From contig JAMJFZ010001815.1 in the NCBI GenBank assembly GCA_026225945.1, positions 1,857,501 through 1,921,500 on the forward strand: a DNA stretch of 64,000 nt, in the 5' to 3' direction. Numbering within the stretch: position 1 is the stretch's first letter; each line of letters begins with the position of its first letter. The position numbers were made by a program, and so were the translations under genes. Below are positions 11,831 to 22,183 of this stretch, in pieces. This DNA is from Cricetomys ansorgei (Eukaryota > Chordata > Mammalia > Rodentia > Nesomyidae). Below the pieces are notes generated by a model that saw only the letters and a program-made list of their open reading frames with translations, did no database searches and was not told the origin of the DNA.

Positions 11831-12420
11831 CACAGAACCCAAAACCCTAAGAATCACTTTAACACCTAACTATGGAAGACTTACCTGGTTAGCCCTGTCA
11901 GGTTTAGTTACAATTCCCCACAGTCAACTTTGTTTATTTGAACACAGTATTATCTCTCATGTTGAAATTACTTACTTATGGCTTGGGTAAAATATCTGTG
12001 TGACTACAGGCTGGTGTGAAACTGTTCCTCAGATGCAGATGGAACATTTTGTGTCTAGACAATTTAGTTTCTGTTCCTTATGTAGCCATATGCCCAGTTC
12101 TGTGAAGGCAGTGCCACTTAGACTGTAATTTACTGAACTTGATGAAGTCTATTTATTGATCCCTAACAAGTGCTGTTTCGGGCAAATACCTGGGTGTTGT
12201 CAGTTAATCAGTGTCCACAGAACACTGGGAAGGTAGTAGAGAGTTGAGTCAGTAGGAGAGATTATTTAGGGAAAGTGTGAGTAAGTGCTGGCCAGGTTGT
12301 TTAAGTGAGAGGAAACTGTGCATATTTTTCTGTATTCTTCAGAGAGGAAACAAAAAACAAAACAAAAACAAACAAACAAACAAAAACATTTCTAGGGGTC
12401 TTCTTTCTGTTCCTGTCTCT
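11831..12420. other. Mostly unique sequence with a (CAAA)n tract
   Basis: Nothing gene-like. A CAAA/CAAAA run sits at about 12349-12388. Confidence 0.5.
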
Positions 12421-12800
12421 GTTAGCTTTATGTTAACTTGGCATAAGCTAATGTCATTTGGGAAGAGGGACTCTTTATTGAGAAATGCCTCCATAATGTT
12501 GGCCTAAGGATGCATCTTTAGGGCATTTTCTTGATTGACGATTGATGTGAGAGGACCCAACCCACTGTGTGAAAGTGCCAACAATGGGCATGTGGTTCTG
12601 AGCTGTGTAAGAAAGCAGGTTGAGCAAGATAGAAGGATCAAGCAAGTAAGCAAGCAGCATTCCTCCATGGCTTCTGCCTCAGTTTTCTCCCTCTGTTAGT
12701 GCTTCCAGGTTCTTGCCTTGAATTCCTGTTTTGACTTCCATTGTTGACAGACTGCTGTATATAAGAGTAAGCTGAAAAAGTGACAGACCTGATCACATTT
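12421..12800 (+). mobile_element. LTR-like dispersed repeat, sense
   Basis: Sense copy of the family seen at 8255 and 10851: 'aacttggcataagctaatgtc', 'gaaatgcctccataatgttg', 'gggcattttcttgattgacg', 'gagcaagatagaaggatc' and 'agtaagctgaaaaag'. It is followed at 12801 by sequence that looks retroviral-internal and then by an ERVL integrase relic, so it may be the 5' LTR of that element. Confidence 0.6.
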
Positions 12801-13130
12801 TAGGGAGGAGTATGGAAGAACTTTGGAACTTTGATTGGAAAAGTTACTTAGTGCTCATTCAGGACTTAATGATCTGTTTGTAAGAATTTGGAAATATGAG
12901 AGCATTTCAGACAATAGAGTTCCAGCTTATAATGACCCCAAGAGACTCCATAGAACATTGTGGTTCTCCAGTCCAATATACTATATTGGACCATATATAG
13001 TATATATAGTATACTATATTATCTATATTCCAAATAAGGGAGTATAGAATACAATATGATGAGTGGAGTTTAGTCAAGAATAAGTCTTTCAAAATGGGCA
13101 AAGGTTGTACAGATTATAGTGTCCCATGTA
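12801..13130 (+). mobile_element. Probable ERV internal leader region
   Basis: Lies between the sense LTR-like repeat and the ERVL integrase relic. The text 'ttagtgctcattcaggact' fits a retroviral internal leader I have seen after this LTR type. It contains a 10-bp-arm perfect palindrome at 12971-12991 and further TATAGTATA palindromic text to 13023. Confidence 0.35.
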
Positions 13131-14230
13131 ATGTTCATCAAAGGGTGATATCAGAAGAGAAGAACTTCAATATTCAAGCAAATAGGGGACCAGTTCTCTT
13201 GAGAATAGTCCAACTCTTTATATAGCCAACCTATTATTGCCTAATGGTCCATGAAAGAAAAATGGCCATGGGAACAAGGATGTAGATTATACATGGACTC
13301 AATAACATGGGTATCTAAGCACCAAAGCTGATAAAACTACAGCTAGGATGCTGGGTGCCAAATAAATCAACAGCAGACATAAACTACCAATTTGTCACCA
13401 TTCCCGTGGTGACCAGCAAGTGACCAACCAGGTGCAACGTTAACTACATTGGGTCACTTCCATTGAAAAAGCCATAATTTGTCCTTACTGGAACATATAC
13501 TCACCCTGAGTATTGATTCACTTTCCTTGCACATAATGTTTCTGTCAAAACTAGCACCATGGGTTTGCAGGATGCCTTACGTGCCTTCTTGGTATGTGAT
13601 TTACACCATTGTTCTAATTGAAGAACTCATCTCACAAACAAAAGAGTGTAACAGTGGCCCTGTGCTCGGGGAATTCACAAGTCTTACCGTTTTCTCACTA
13701 TCTCGGTGCAGCTGGTTTGATAGAATGGTGACATGGACTCCAAAAGAAAAACAATGCCAACCGAGTGACAATTACACGAAGGACTGGCACAGGGTCCTCT
13801 AGAAGGTATTCGTGCTTTGAATAGCCTTCTGCTTAGGGTACTGTTTCTCCCATAGCTAGAATTCATGAGTCTAGGAAGTAAAGAGAAGAAACAGGAATGC
13901 TATCATTCACTGCCACTCTTAGTAACCTACTATCAAAATTGTTGCTACCTACTCCTATGACTTTATGCTTCGTTCGCCTAGAAGTTTTACTTCCAACAAA
14001 CACAACAAACATCTAATTGAACTGGAAAGTAAGACTTGCTCCTGGCTACACTGGGCTCCTTTAACCAATAGTGTAAGGAGAGATTTATAATGTTATTGGT
14101 GATGGTTGGTACAGATTGCCAGCAGAAAATCTGAGTACTGCTCCACAATGAAATGTGTGAAAAATGTGAAGAGAAATGTACTACCCTTTTTGACCAAAGG
14201 GTTAAATAGGACGAGAAAAGCACTATTTTT
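13131..14230 (+). pseudogene. ERVL-type pol relic (integrase region)
   Basis: Degenerate plus-strand sequence matching the integrase-coding part of ERVL elements. It covers the region upstream of the catalytic core (about 13250-13450), the core around 13460-13700, and the C-terminal part (13700-14000). No open frame longer than about 107 codons survives; stops and frameshifts are spread throughout. Protein type is assigned from the nucleotide pattern and fragments of all three frames. It has no coding capacity. Alternative: a MaLR internal region, but those lack pol. Confidence 0.65.
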
Positions 14231-14334
14231 AAAGAGAATAGTGAAGCATATCATTTAACAAAATTTCCTACCAAATAAAAATACGCATTCTTGGTGGCAT
14301 TCTGTGCTCAAATGTTGCATTACACTTATTAACT

Positions 14335-14765
14335 GTGCTGTTTTATTTAAATTAATTTTTATTTAAAACTTTCCATACAATGCATTTTGATTATATACTT
14401 TCCTCTCCTCCAAATCTTCCCAAACCTTTTCTACCTCCCTACTTTCGCACCTTCATGTTCATTCTTCCTCTCTCAAAGAAAGAAAAATACAACCAAAGAC
14501 TGAAAAAAAATAAAAAGAAGCAAATTTTAAAAACCAGGAAGACAAAACATTGCTAAATAAAGCAGAAGTGTGTCTCCAGGTACACACACCACCACACTAC
14601 CCCACCCCCTGTATACAAACAAAATATGGAGCTCATTATGTTGGGTAACTACTACTCATGGGACCTGCCTTGCAGTGTGGTTAATATACCCACTGACACT
14701 CCATAGGAGAAAGCTGATTTTTCCTTTTCCAGAAGTCTTGCTGAGGTGCTTGCTGAAGGTGGAGG
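14335..14765 (-). mobile_element. L1 (Lx-like) 3' untranslated region, antisense
   Basis: Reads as the reverse of an Lx-type 3' end: a T-rich tail and pyrimidine stretch (14385-14470), then 'atggagctcattatgttggg', 'ctcatgggacctgccttgca' and 'gacactccataggagaaagc'. The sense counterpart is at 18851-19400. It is the 3' end of the antisense L1 continuing at 15125. Confidence 0.7.
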
Positions 14766-15124
14766 GAACAAAGAATGAGTTTAGGAAGTTATAAATATCA
14801 GCCAAATCTACATCATTAGCCACATAAACAAGAATTGCAACTACCATGAGTGTTTCTAATGTCTGTTTTAAAAATATTTGTGCACATATGCATATATAAT
14901 AAGCAGATATGTGTGTTTTATTTTAATTTGCTCACCATGTATTACAGCATTGATTGAGATAATATTTGCACTTAGCTGTTGTAAATACACATTATCATTT
15001 TAAAGTTATTGAATAGCAAATAACTAAGCATTCCTCAAAGGACTTCGCTATATATTTTAGGAAAGAAGAGCATGCTTTCAGCTATACCTGGAATAGTTAT
15101 GAATTACAGCATCATTGCATTCTG
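14766..15124. other. AT-rich stretch between L1 parts
   Basis: No clear L1 homology by eye. It may be diverged L1 or a later insertion. No gene seen. Confidence 0.35.
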
Positions 15125-15840
15125 TATTTGGAAATTCAGAATGGTATTGCCCTGATGGTTAAGAATGTTGAACATTTCTTTAAGTGTTTTTCAGCCATTT
15201 GAAATTCCTCCTTTGAGAATTCTCTGTTTGGATCTGTACCCCATATTTAACTAGATTATTTGTTTCGTTGATGTCTAGTTTCTTGAGTTCATTATGTACT
15301 TTGGAGATTAGCCCTCTGTCAGAAGCGGAGTTGGGGAAAATCTTTTCTCATCTTGTAGGCTGCCATTTGTCTTATTGACAGTGCCCTTCGCCTTTTTAGT
15401 TTCATGAGGTATCATTTATTAATCATTACTCTTAGCGTCCGTGCTATTAGTTCAGGAAATTGTCCCCTGTGCCAATGTGTTCACAGATTTTCCTCACTTT
15501 CTCTTCTATCAGGTTCAGTGTATCTGGTTGTATGCTGATGTCTTTGATCCACTTGGACTTGAATTTTGTGCAGGGTGATAAGTATGGGTCTTGGCATTCT
15601 TCTACATACATGCAGACATCATCCAATTAGACCAGCACCAAATTTGTTGAAGACGCTTTCTTTTTTCCATTGTATATTTCTGTCTTCCTTATCAAAATTC
15701 AGGTGTCCATAAGTATGTGAATTTATGTCTGGATCACTGACTTGGTTCCATTGGTCAACATGTCTGATTTTATGGCAATACCATGTAGTTTTTGTTACTA
15801 TAGCTCTGTAGTTTAGCTTAATGGCACAGGGAGATGTGCT
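15125..15840 (-). mobile_element. L1 ORF2 3' region, antisense
   Basis: Long run with the reverse-complement signature of L1 ORF2 downstream of the reverse transcriptase domain: 'tctagtttcttgagttcatt', 'tttgatccacttggacttga' and 'ggttccattggtcaacatgt'. The frames are broken, so it is an old, dead copy. With 14335-14765 it makes one minus-strand L1 fragment. Confidence 0.85.
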
Positions 15841-15865
15841 TGGATATCAAGGTGACAAGGGGTAG

Positions 15866-16380
15866 ACTTGTGATGGCTAATCGTGATTTCTGACTTGATT
15901 GGATATGAAATCAACTAAGAGATATTCCTCTTAGTGAGACTGTGAGATTAATTTCCAGGAAGAACTAACTAAAGTTGGGGCAAAACCTTCCAGATTGTAC
16001 CTGAGCAGATGGTACCTCTTAGTTATAGCCGAACTTTACAGAGATTTAAGGGAAAAGCAGTGCTGCACTCTCCATCCTGCCTTTACTCCTTGATTGTGGG
16101 TTTATCTACCTGTTACTTCAGATGTAGCTGGCCATCTTTTGGACCAGAGAGCAGCTTCTTCAACCTTCCAAAATAGACTGAAGGCCAGTCTCTCCCTAGA
16201 AATCTTCCAGCCTTCATTGCCACATAATTGCTACTCAGGCATACCACCTTGTGGACTGAGAAGTTGTTGTTTGGGGCACCATTGTTTGACTGCCAGCCTT
16301 TGACTTGTTAGCAAAACTAAAAAAAAAAAATCCTCTTTTATTGATTCTATCTATGTTATTCTTCCAGAAAACTCTGACTA
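15866..16380 (+). mobile_element. Dispersed LTR-like repeat, sense
   Basis: Starts 'gtgatggctaatcgtgattt ... gacttgattggatatgaaat' and ends near 'ccagaaaactctgactatta', i.e. the reverse-of 'tcagggttctcc' type terminus. About 500 bp with a 3'-end style 'gagaaccctgactaatac' relative. Family not assigned. Confidence 0.5.
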
Positions 16381-17229
16381 TTATAAAGACCTATTACAGA
16401 CCAGGAACTTATTTAAAATTTAAGGAATATATAATAAACAATTACTGAATGGAAAAAAATTATGTATTTCTAAGATTTAAGTCAAGCTTTGAAAACCTAA
16501 AGAATTCACCAACATCAGTGAAAGCTTGGGCATGGTTATAACGTTATAGTAGATGGAGAGACTGTGTCTGATACTTCATTACAGAGTAATATGGTTAAGA
16601 CTAAAAATAGCATTTCAAGCAGTGCAGATGATTCCAAATGCCCTCATCAAAATGAAGGATTAAAAATTAATGACGTAGGTATGCTCCTTACTATGAATTA
16701 TTATCACATAATGAATATATAAGTAAAAGTCTCACATTATATTCCATAAGCACGTATATTATCAAGTACCAACTAGCTAACCAGACGAGGGAAACAATAT
16801 GTTTGAAGTAGAGAGAACAATTCAGCAGCCCAAGAATTTGCCTAACGGTGAATGCTTTGGCGAATGGCAGAAGGAGCCTAATTAGATCAAGGACAGAGCA
16901 GGGAAGAAACTGCCAGGAGTTTGAAAAGCAAATAACTTCAGCAGATCATGTACTGCACAACAAGGACCATGGCTGACTCCGTGCCTGTCTCTGGAGTCTG
17001 GCCCGGTTTCCAACACTTGGTCTAATTAGTGTTCAGTAAACAGTGTAGGAGTTATTGAACTGTGGGTATACTTGAAAAGAGAAAATGAAACGTATTTGTC
17101 CAAAATAAAAATAGTTCTAAAGCACCTACATTTTCTAGTGTGCATCATTTTCCAGTTTTTATACTCAGTAGTGGCCGCTAAGATTTTACATGAGAATTGG
17201 TGAAGTTGTCACAGGAGTTCCACACAAAT
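16381..17229. other. Unique AT-rich sequence
   Basis: No gene or named repeat recognised. Confidence 0.4.
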
Positions 17230-17437
17230 TAGAAAAACAGATTCATCTTTTTTTCTTTCTCCATGAAATATACCTCACCAAAATAAATGAACACATTTTT
17301 GGGTACAAGGATGGAAAGAGATATTACAAACTCGTGGAACTAAGAAACAAGCAGATGTAGCAATTCAAGTATCTGGCAAAATAGATTTTAAACCGAAACT
17401 AGTCAGAAGAGTTAAGCAGGAGCACTTCATACTCACT
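17230..17437 (+). mobile_element. L1 ORF2 endonuclease-region fragment, sense
   Basis: 'ctccatgaaatatacctcac', 'aaaatagattttaaaccgaa' and 'gagcacttcatactcact' follow the L1 ORF2 5' third (endonuclease domain). The L1 match stops at about 17437, exactly where the RPS2 retrocopy starts, and L1 resumes at about 18383 in a later part of ORF2. Confidence 0.7.
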
Positions 17438-18178
17438 ATGGAAGGCAAAGCCGAAGACAAGGAGTGTGTTCCTGTCATCAGGCTGGACCACCTGGTCAAG
17501 GACATGAAGATCAAGTCCCTGGAGAAGATCTACCTGTTCTCTCTGCCCATTAGGAATTTGAGATTACTGATTTTTTTCCTGGGAACATTCCTAAAGGATA
17601 AGATTCTAAAGATCTGCAGAAGTAGACTCAAACTGGCCAGCAGACCATCCTCAAGGTTTTTGTTGCTAGTGAAGACTACAATGGTCATGTTGGTTTGGTA
17701 CTTCATACTCCAAAGAGGTAGCATTTGGCCATCATCTTGGCCAAGATCCATCGTCCCTGTGAGGAGAGGCTACTGGAGGAATAATATTGGCAAGCCCAAC
17801 GCTGTTCAGTGCAAGGTGACAGACCAATGTGGCTCTGTGTTGGTGTGTCTCATCCATGCTCCCAGAGGCACTGGCATTGTCTCTGCTCCTGGGCCTAGGA
17901 AGCTGCTGCTGATGGCTGGTATTGATGACTGCTTCACATCAGCCAGGGGGTACACTGCCACTCAAGGCCACCTATCATCTCCAAGACCTACAGCTACATG
18001 ACTCCCCCCGCCCCCAACCTCTAAAAAGAGACTGTGTTCACCAAGTTTCCTTATCAGGAATTCATTGACCACCTTGTGAAAACCCACACCAGAGTCTCTT
18101 TTCAGAGGACTCAGGCTCCAGCTGTGGCTACCTCATAAGGGTTTTTACATAAGAAAAATAAAGTGAATCAAGTCTGTT
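17438..18178 (+). pseudogene. Rps2-ps: RPS2 processed pseudogene (40S ribosomal protein uS5), 5'-truncated
   Basis: An intronless copy of the RPS2 mRNA that begins inside the coding sequence at the GKAEDKE segment, so the RG-repeat N terminus is missing. Retained blocks include [30 protein letters not shown] and [11 protein letters not shown] (uS5 fold). Between about 17612 and 17750 the RPS2-like reading lies in another frame, so two compensating shifts occurred. Near 17965 a short deletion shifts the C-terminal part out of frame; RPS2-like sequence then runs to the original stop near 18136. The mRNA 3'UTR follows, with AATAAA at 18157-18162 and a degraded poly(A). The 187-codon ORF is a hybrid of correct and shifted frames, not a functional protein. 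The upstream ATG belongs to the junction. Confidence 0.92.
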
Positions 18179-18203
18179 AAAGAAAGAAAGAAAGAAGGAA
18201 GGA

Positions 18204-18267
<64 letters not shown>

Positions 18268-18382
18268 GGGAGGGAGGAAGGAAGGAAGGAAGGAAGGATG
18301 GAAGGAAGGAAGGATGGAAGGAAGGAAGGAAGGATGGAAGGAAGGATGGAAGGAAGGAAGGAAGGAAGGAAGGAAGGAAGGA
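18179..18382. repeat. (GAAA)n-(GGAA)n-(GGAT)n purine microsatellite
   Basis: About 200 bp of purine tetranucleotides begins where the RPS2 poly(A) tail should be. GAAA units (18179-18266) pass to GGAA with GGAT interruptions at roughly 28- and 16-bp spacing (18298-18350). It probably grew from the poly(A). The Ser/Phe/Leu-rich minus-strand ORFs are its translation. Confidence 0.97.
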
Positions 18383-18850
18383 AAGAAAAAGGCTCAGGGA
18401 CATGTGGATTCAATGCAGAATTCTACCAGAACATCAAACTATTCTGCTAAGTAGAAAAAGATAGAACATTTCTAGATTCTTTTAAAGAAGCCCAAATTAC
18501 CTTAATAACAAAAGAAGACAGAGATCCAACAACAACAAAAAGCAAAAACCTCTCACCAATATCTCTGGTGAACCTAGATGCAAACTTCTCAATCAAATAT
18601 TTGAAAATTTGAACATATTACAAAGATTATCCAACTTGACAGCATCAACTTTGCAGAGATACAGGGATGGTTCAACATACATAAAATGAAAACTATAGTC
18701 CACCACACAAATAGGCCTTAAAGACAGAAACTATATGATAATTTCATTACATTCAGAAAATGCTTTGACAAAACCCTTCCTGATAAAAATCATGGAGAGT
18801 CTAGCAAGACAGGAGATATATGTCACTTTCCTAAAGCCAACAGTCAACAG
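18383..18850 (+). mobile_element. L1 ORF2 reverse-transcriptase-region fragment, sense
   Basis: L1 ORF2 nucleotide pattern: 'gcagaattctaccagaacat', 'agagatacagggatggttca', 'gaaaatgctttgacaaaac' and 'aagccaacagtcaacagt'. Frames are broken. About 1 kb of ORF2 that should separate this from the fragment at 17230-17437 is missing, and the RPS2 copy sits in the gap. Confidence 0.85.
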
Positions 18851-19400
18851 TACCCAACTCCATAAGATGAAACCATATGTGGCACCTCTGGTGAACTCAT
18901 AGACTCTAAGGGAAAACCTACTACTATTATTCTAATAGACAGAATATCAAGCTGACTCCTAATGACTTATAACATATAGATTAGTACATCTTTCAACCTT
19001 CATTAGAGAGGATTCCATTTACAGTACATAAAGATTAACACAGAGATTCACAACTGGCCATAATGTGAAGAATAAGAGAGTATAGAATGTCGCCCCCTAA
19101 AATTGAACATATATACTACAAATTCTCCTTCTGAGATTAGTGAATCATTGCAGAAGATGAGGCAGAAAAATTATAAAAGCCAAAGGTGGTGGATGACTAC
19201 AAGGAACCAATCATTTTCATACATGGCAAGGCTAAACTCTCATTGGTTGTAACAGCAAGCACTAGATCTTCACAAGCTCAAGCCAGGCAAAATCCCAGCA
19301 TGGAGAAGGAAGATATACACAAGACTCCCACCACTAGCTGAGAAGTTATTGTCAAATGATAGCTTAGGAAAGGATCGTCTGTGTTCTGTTTTAAACAGAT
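18851..19400 (+). mobile_element. L1 (Lx-like) 3' untranslated region, sense
   Basis: Lx-type 3' end: 'ggtgaactcatagactctaa', 'aagctgactcctaatgactt', 'ggtggtggatgactacaagg', 'aagctcaagccaggcaaaat' and 'ccaccactagctgagaagtt'. Directly continues the ORF2 fragment; it ends without a clear poly(A). Confidence 0.8.
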
Positions 19401-19679
19401 TGTTTAAATTTTAACTAAAGTAAAAATTAGAAAATTTTTCCTTGATTTCAATCTCTCCCATGTTTTGTGTTTTTTTTGTTTTGTTTTTGTATCCAATATG
19501 GTTATGTGGGATAAATATGATTGTTTCTACCCTAGTAAATCTCAGTGATTGGCACTTTTGTGACAGCCTGAAAAATTGGTGACTCACACATTGTTAGGAC
19601 CTCTGTATTTGGAGATCTGAGATATCAAAATGCTAAATAGCAAAACTGCAACATATTTGAGTTGCTGTTGTTGCTGACT
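19401..19679. other. Unassigned AT-rich sequence
   Basis: No feature recognised. Confidence 0.4.
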
Positions 19680-19732
19680 TGCAGTATTATGACAGAGATA
19701 TTTTAACCACTGAGCCATCTCTCCAGCCCCCA
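19680..19732 (-). mobile_element. B2/B3-type SINE head, antisense fragment
   Basis: Only the reverse tRNA-like head is left (taaccactgagccatctctc, cagcccc). Confidence 0.65.
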
Positions 19733-19850
19733 AGAAAATGCCACATAGTCTTGTCTGTAGATTGTTCTGATGGAGGTATTTCTCAACTGAGGTATCCTCT
19801 TTCCAAATGGCCCTAGCTTGTATCAAGTTGACAAAAAACTAAGCAGCACA
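19733..19850 (-). mobile_element. LTR-like dispersed repeat fragment, antisense
   Basis: 'ctgatggaggtatttctcaa', 'tccaaatggccctagcttgt' and 'atcaagttgacaaaaaacta' match the antisense 5' end of the family also seen at 63330-63420. It is adjacent to a B3 head on the left. Confidence 0.65.
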
Positions 19851-19971
19851 AAAGTAAGGTTATTCTTCAAAAGTAAAAGAGAAACTCACATGGCAGCTCA
19901 CAACTGTCTGTTACTCCATCTGCAGGAGATCTGACACTCTCACACAGACATACATACAGGCAAAACACCAG

Positions 19972-19979
19972 CGTGTGTG

Positions 19980-20024
<45 letters not shown>

Positions 20025-20030
20025 ATATAT
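19972..20030. repeat. (GT)n/(AC)n microsatellite with TATA core
   Basis: GTGTGTATATACACAC... runs into AC repeats to 20020, then ATACACATATA. It forms a palindromic GT-TATA-AC junction at its left end and lies directly 5' of a B1 SINE. Confidence 0.95.
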
Positions 20031-20180
20031 GCTGGTTGGTGGTGATGCCTGGCTTTAATCGTTCCAGCATTAGGGAGGCAGAGGCAGGTGGACTGCTGTG
20101 AGTTCAAAGCCAGCCTGGTGAACAAGTTCCAGGAGAGCCCGAGTTTTTATAGTTATCCTGCTTCAAAAAACTAAAATAAG
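20031..20180 (+). mobile_element. B1 SINE, sense
   Basis: 'gctggttggtggtgatgcct', 'ggaggcagaggcaggtggac' and 'gagttcaaagccagcctggt' followed by an A/G-rich tail. Diverged in its 3' third. Confidence 0.85.
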
Positions 20181-20195
20181 AAGAAGAAAGAAAGA

Positions 20196-20505
20196 CTATG
20201 GGGCATTTTCTCGATTGATGATGATGATGTGGGAAGGTCCAGCCCATTGTGGGAATGGCCCTAGGGAGATGGTCCTGAGTTGTATAACAATGCAGGTACA
20301 GAAAACTATGACGAGAAAGCAAGATTTCTCTGTGGCTTGAGTTCTTGCCTCTAAGTTCCTGTCATGAGTTCCTGCCCTGACTGCCCCTAGTGGTGGAATG
20401 TGACTCGAGAATTGTAAATTGTAAAATGAAATGAACTCTTCCCTCTCCAAGTTGATTTTGGGTCAGGGAGTTTTATAGCAGCAGATAGCCGACTAGAACA
20501 GCTGG
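20196..20505 (+). mobile_element. LTR-like dispersed repeat, sense
   Basis: 'ggggcattttctcgattgat', 'aaggtccagcccattgtggg', 'gagttcctgccctgactgcc' and 'gggagttttatagcagcaga'. This is a second sense copy of the family at 12421-12800. Confidence 0.65.
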
Positions 20506-21060
20506 TATGTCACTATTGTATAGCATTAGTGTCTATGTTTCTTCTGACATTTTAAATATTTTGTTACAGTTCTTGATTCCACGTTTTCTAAAGACAATTG
20601 TAATATAATTTGTAGCTGTGTTCTCCTGGGATGATGGTGAAGAGGAGGAAGAGAAAGAGGTTGCTGCTGCTGCTGATTACGATAATTCAGGCTTCTTGCA
20701 AAATTTTCTCTTTGATTTCCCAACTTAAAATAAGTGATGACTTTGTGTAGATTTTTCTTCTACCAATTCTGTTCTGAATTTCCTAGACCCTTAGTGTATT
20801 ATCAACTCAGGAAATTCTCAGCCCTTCCTCAGCTCCTCTTTCTGTTCCTCTGCTTTGCTCTTCTGTTTTCACTAGGCTCTGCATGCTTTACCTGTGTGAT
20901 TGCTGCTTTGTACTTGCGTATCCTGTTTTGTTTTAGTTTCCTTCCATTTGAATTTTCTGTTTTGGTGATTTCTGCTTACCTATTTGCAAGTTCACTGATT
21001 CTTTCCTTATTTGTGTATATAGTCTACCTACAAGATCATTAAAACTGTGCTTTTTGCTTT
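20506..21060. other. Unique sequence
   Basis: No gene recognised. The 102-codon hydrophobic ORF at 20734-21042 lies in T-rich DNA and looks like chance. A short (GAA/GCT) low-complexity patch is at 20637-20675. Confidence 0.45.
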
Positions 21061-21240
21061 TTGTTATTTTTTATTTTTATTTATTGTGTGTGTGTGTGTA
21101 CAACAGTACACATGTGGAAGATAGAGGAGAGCTTGAAGAGGTCCTTTCTCTCTTTCAAACATGTGTGTCCTAGTATTGATCTCAGGTCATCAGTTTTGAC
21201 CAAAAGTGTTCTTGACTGCTGACTCATATAGCTGGCCCAA
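21061..21240 (-). mobile_element. B3-type SINE, antisense
   Basis: A T-rich/TG-rich start, then 'acatgtggaagatagaggag', 'tctcaggtcatcagttttga' and a degraded head 'ctgactcatatagctggccc'. Confidence 0.75.
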
Positions 21241-21613
21241 AAAGAGCATTCTTAATTTTTAAGACTTTTTGATTATCAATTTTCCCTAAGTTTTTATTTA
21301 CACACTTGCATGAACCACCTGACCTTGTAGTCCCTTAGAGTCCTCAGAATATGAATCGTGATTATTTTAAGTTACCAGTATGCTGTGTTTTGTACCTCTG
21401 GCCTTTTTGGATGGTTATGATGCCCACTTTGTTGTTTTGCTTTTGTACACGTTGTAACATTTCATTGAAATGATTTATCAACTAAGAGAAACACAAGCAA
21501 ATAGAGGGTTAGTGTATATGCGGTCTGTGAATTACCCAGAAACAAAGCAACAACTGTACTAAAGATTGATTCAAGGGAGAATATTGCAGACTCAGACGAC
21601 ACAATCTTGGTGT
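21241..21613. other. Unassigned sequence
   Basis: No feature recognised. Confidence 0.4.
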
Positions 21614-22041
21614 CCTTAATATAGTAGTTCTTAACCTTCCTAATGTTGTGAGCCTTTTGTTGTGTTTTTATATTTCTGTTTTTGTTTTTTTTTTCAAGAT
21701 AGGGTTTCTCTCTTGTAACTCTGGCTGTCCTAGAATTCATTCTGTAGATCAGGCTGGCCTTAAACTCATTGAGATCTGCCTGCCTCTGCCTCCCAAATGG
21801 TGGGATTAAAGGCAAGTGTCACCACCATCCGGATCTGTGACCCTTTATTATAGTTCCTCATGTTGTAGCAACCCTCAACCATATAATTACTTTTCCTGCT
21901 ATTTTATAACTGTAATTTTTCTACTTTTATGAATTATAATGTAAATATCTGATGTCATATGGTCTTAGGTGACCCCTGTGAAAGGGTCATTCAACTCCCA
22001 AATGGGTCACAACCCACAAGTTGAGAACCACTGCCTTAATA
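21614..22041 (+). mobile_element. URR1 (hAT-Charlie, non-autonomous) with 8-bp target duplication
   Basis: The element 21622-22033 has terminal inverted repeats (tagtagttcttaacc at the left; ggttgagaaccactg-type end at the right, here gttgagaaccactg). It is flanked by a perfect 8-bp direct repeat, CCTTAATA (21614-21621 and 22034-22041), the hallmark of hAT insertion. It contains no ORF and would have depended on a transposase in trans. A B1 SINE is inserted within it. Confidence 0.9.
21682..21832 (-). mobile_element. B1 SINE, antisense, nested in URR1
   Basis: A T-run at 21682-21694, then 'gatagggtttctctcttgta', 'gtagatcaggctggccttaa' and 'tgcctctgcctcccaaatgg', full-length antisense B1. URR1 sequence resumes right after it, so the B1 is the younger insertion. 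Confidence 0.92.
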
Positions 22042-22183
22042 GCTAGTTACTGCCCACCTCTGTATCTGACCTAACATTGTTGTAACTATTAGTGAAACTA
22101 TTTTGACCTTATTAATGTAGCATTAGCTTTCATAAACCCAAGCATGTCAGCAGCTAGCATTGGAGGCCATAGCAGAGGTTCCT
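22042..22183. other. Short unique spacer
   Basis: 142 bp between URR1 and the solo LTR with no feature. The last 6 bp (gttcct, 22178-22183) are the probable left target-site duplicate of the LTR. Confidence 0.4.

Noticed and set aside
17438..18001. Functional RPS2 gene
   Set aside because: 5'-truncated, with compensating frameshifts in the middle and a frameshift near the C terminus, no introns and a poly(A)-derived tail.
18128..18413. Ser/Phe/Leu/Pro-rich minus-strand ORFs
   Set aside because: Translations of the GAAA/GGAA microsatellite.
20734..21042. 102-codon hydrophobic ORF as a membrane protein
   Set aside because: T-rich DNA gives Phe/Leu-rich translations by composition alone; no other support.
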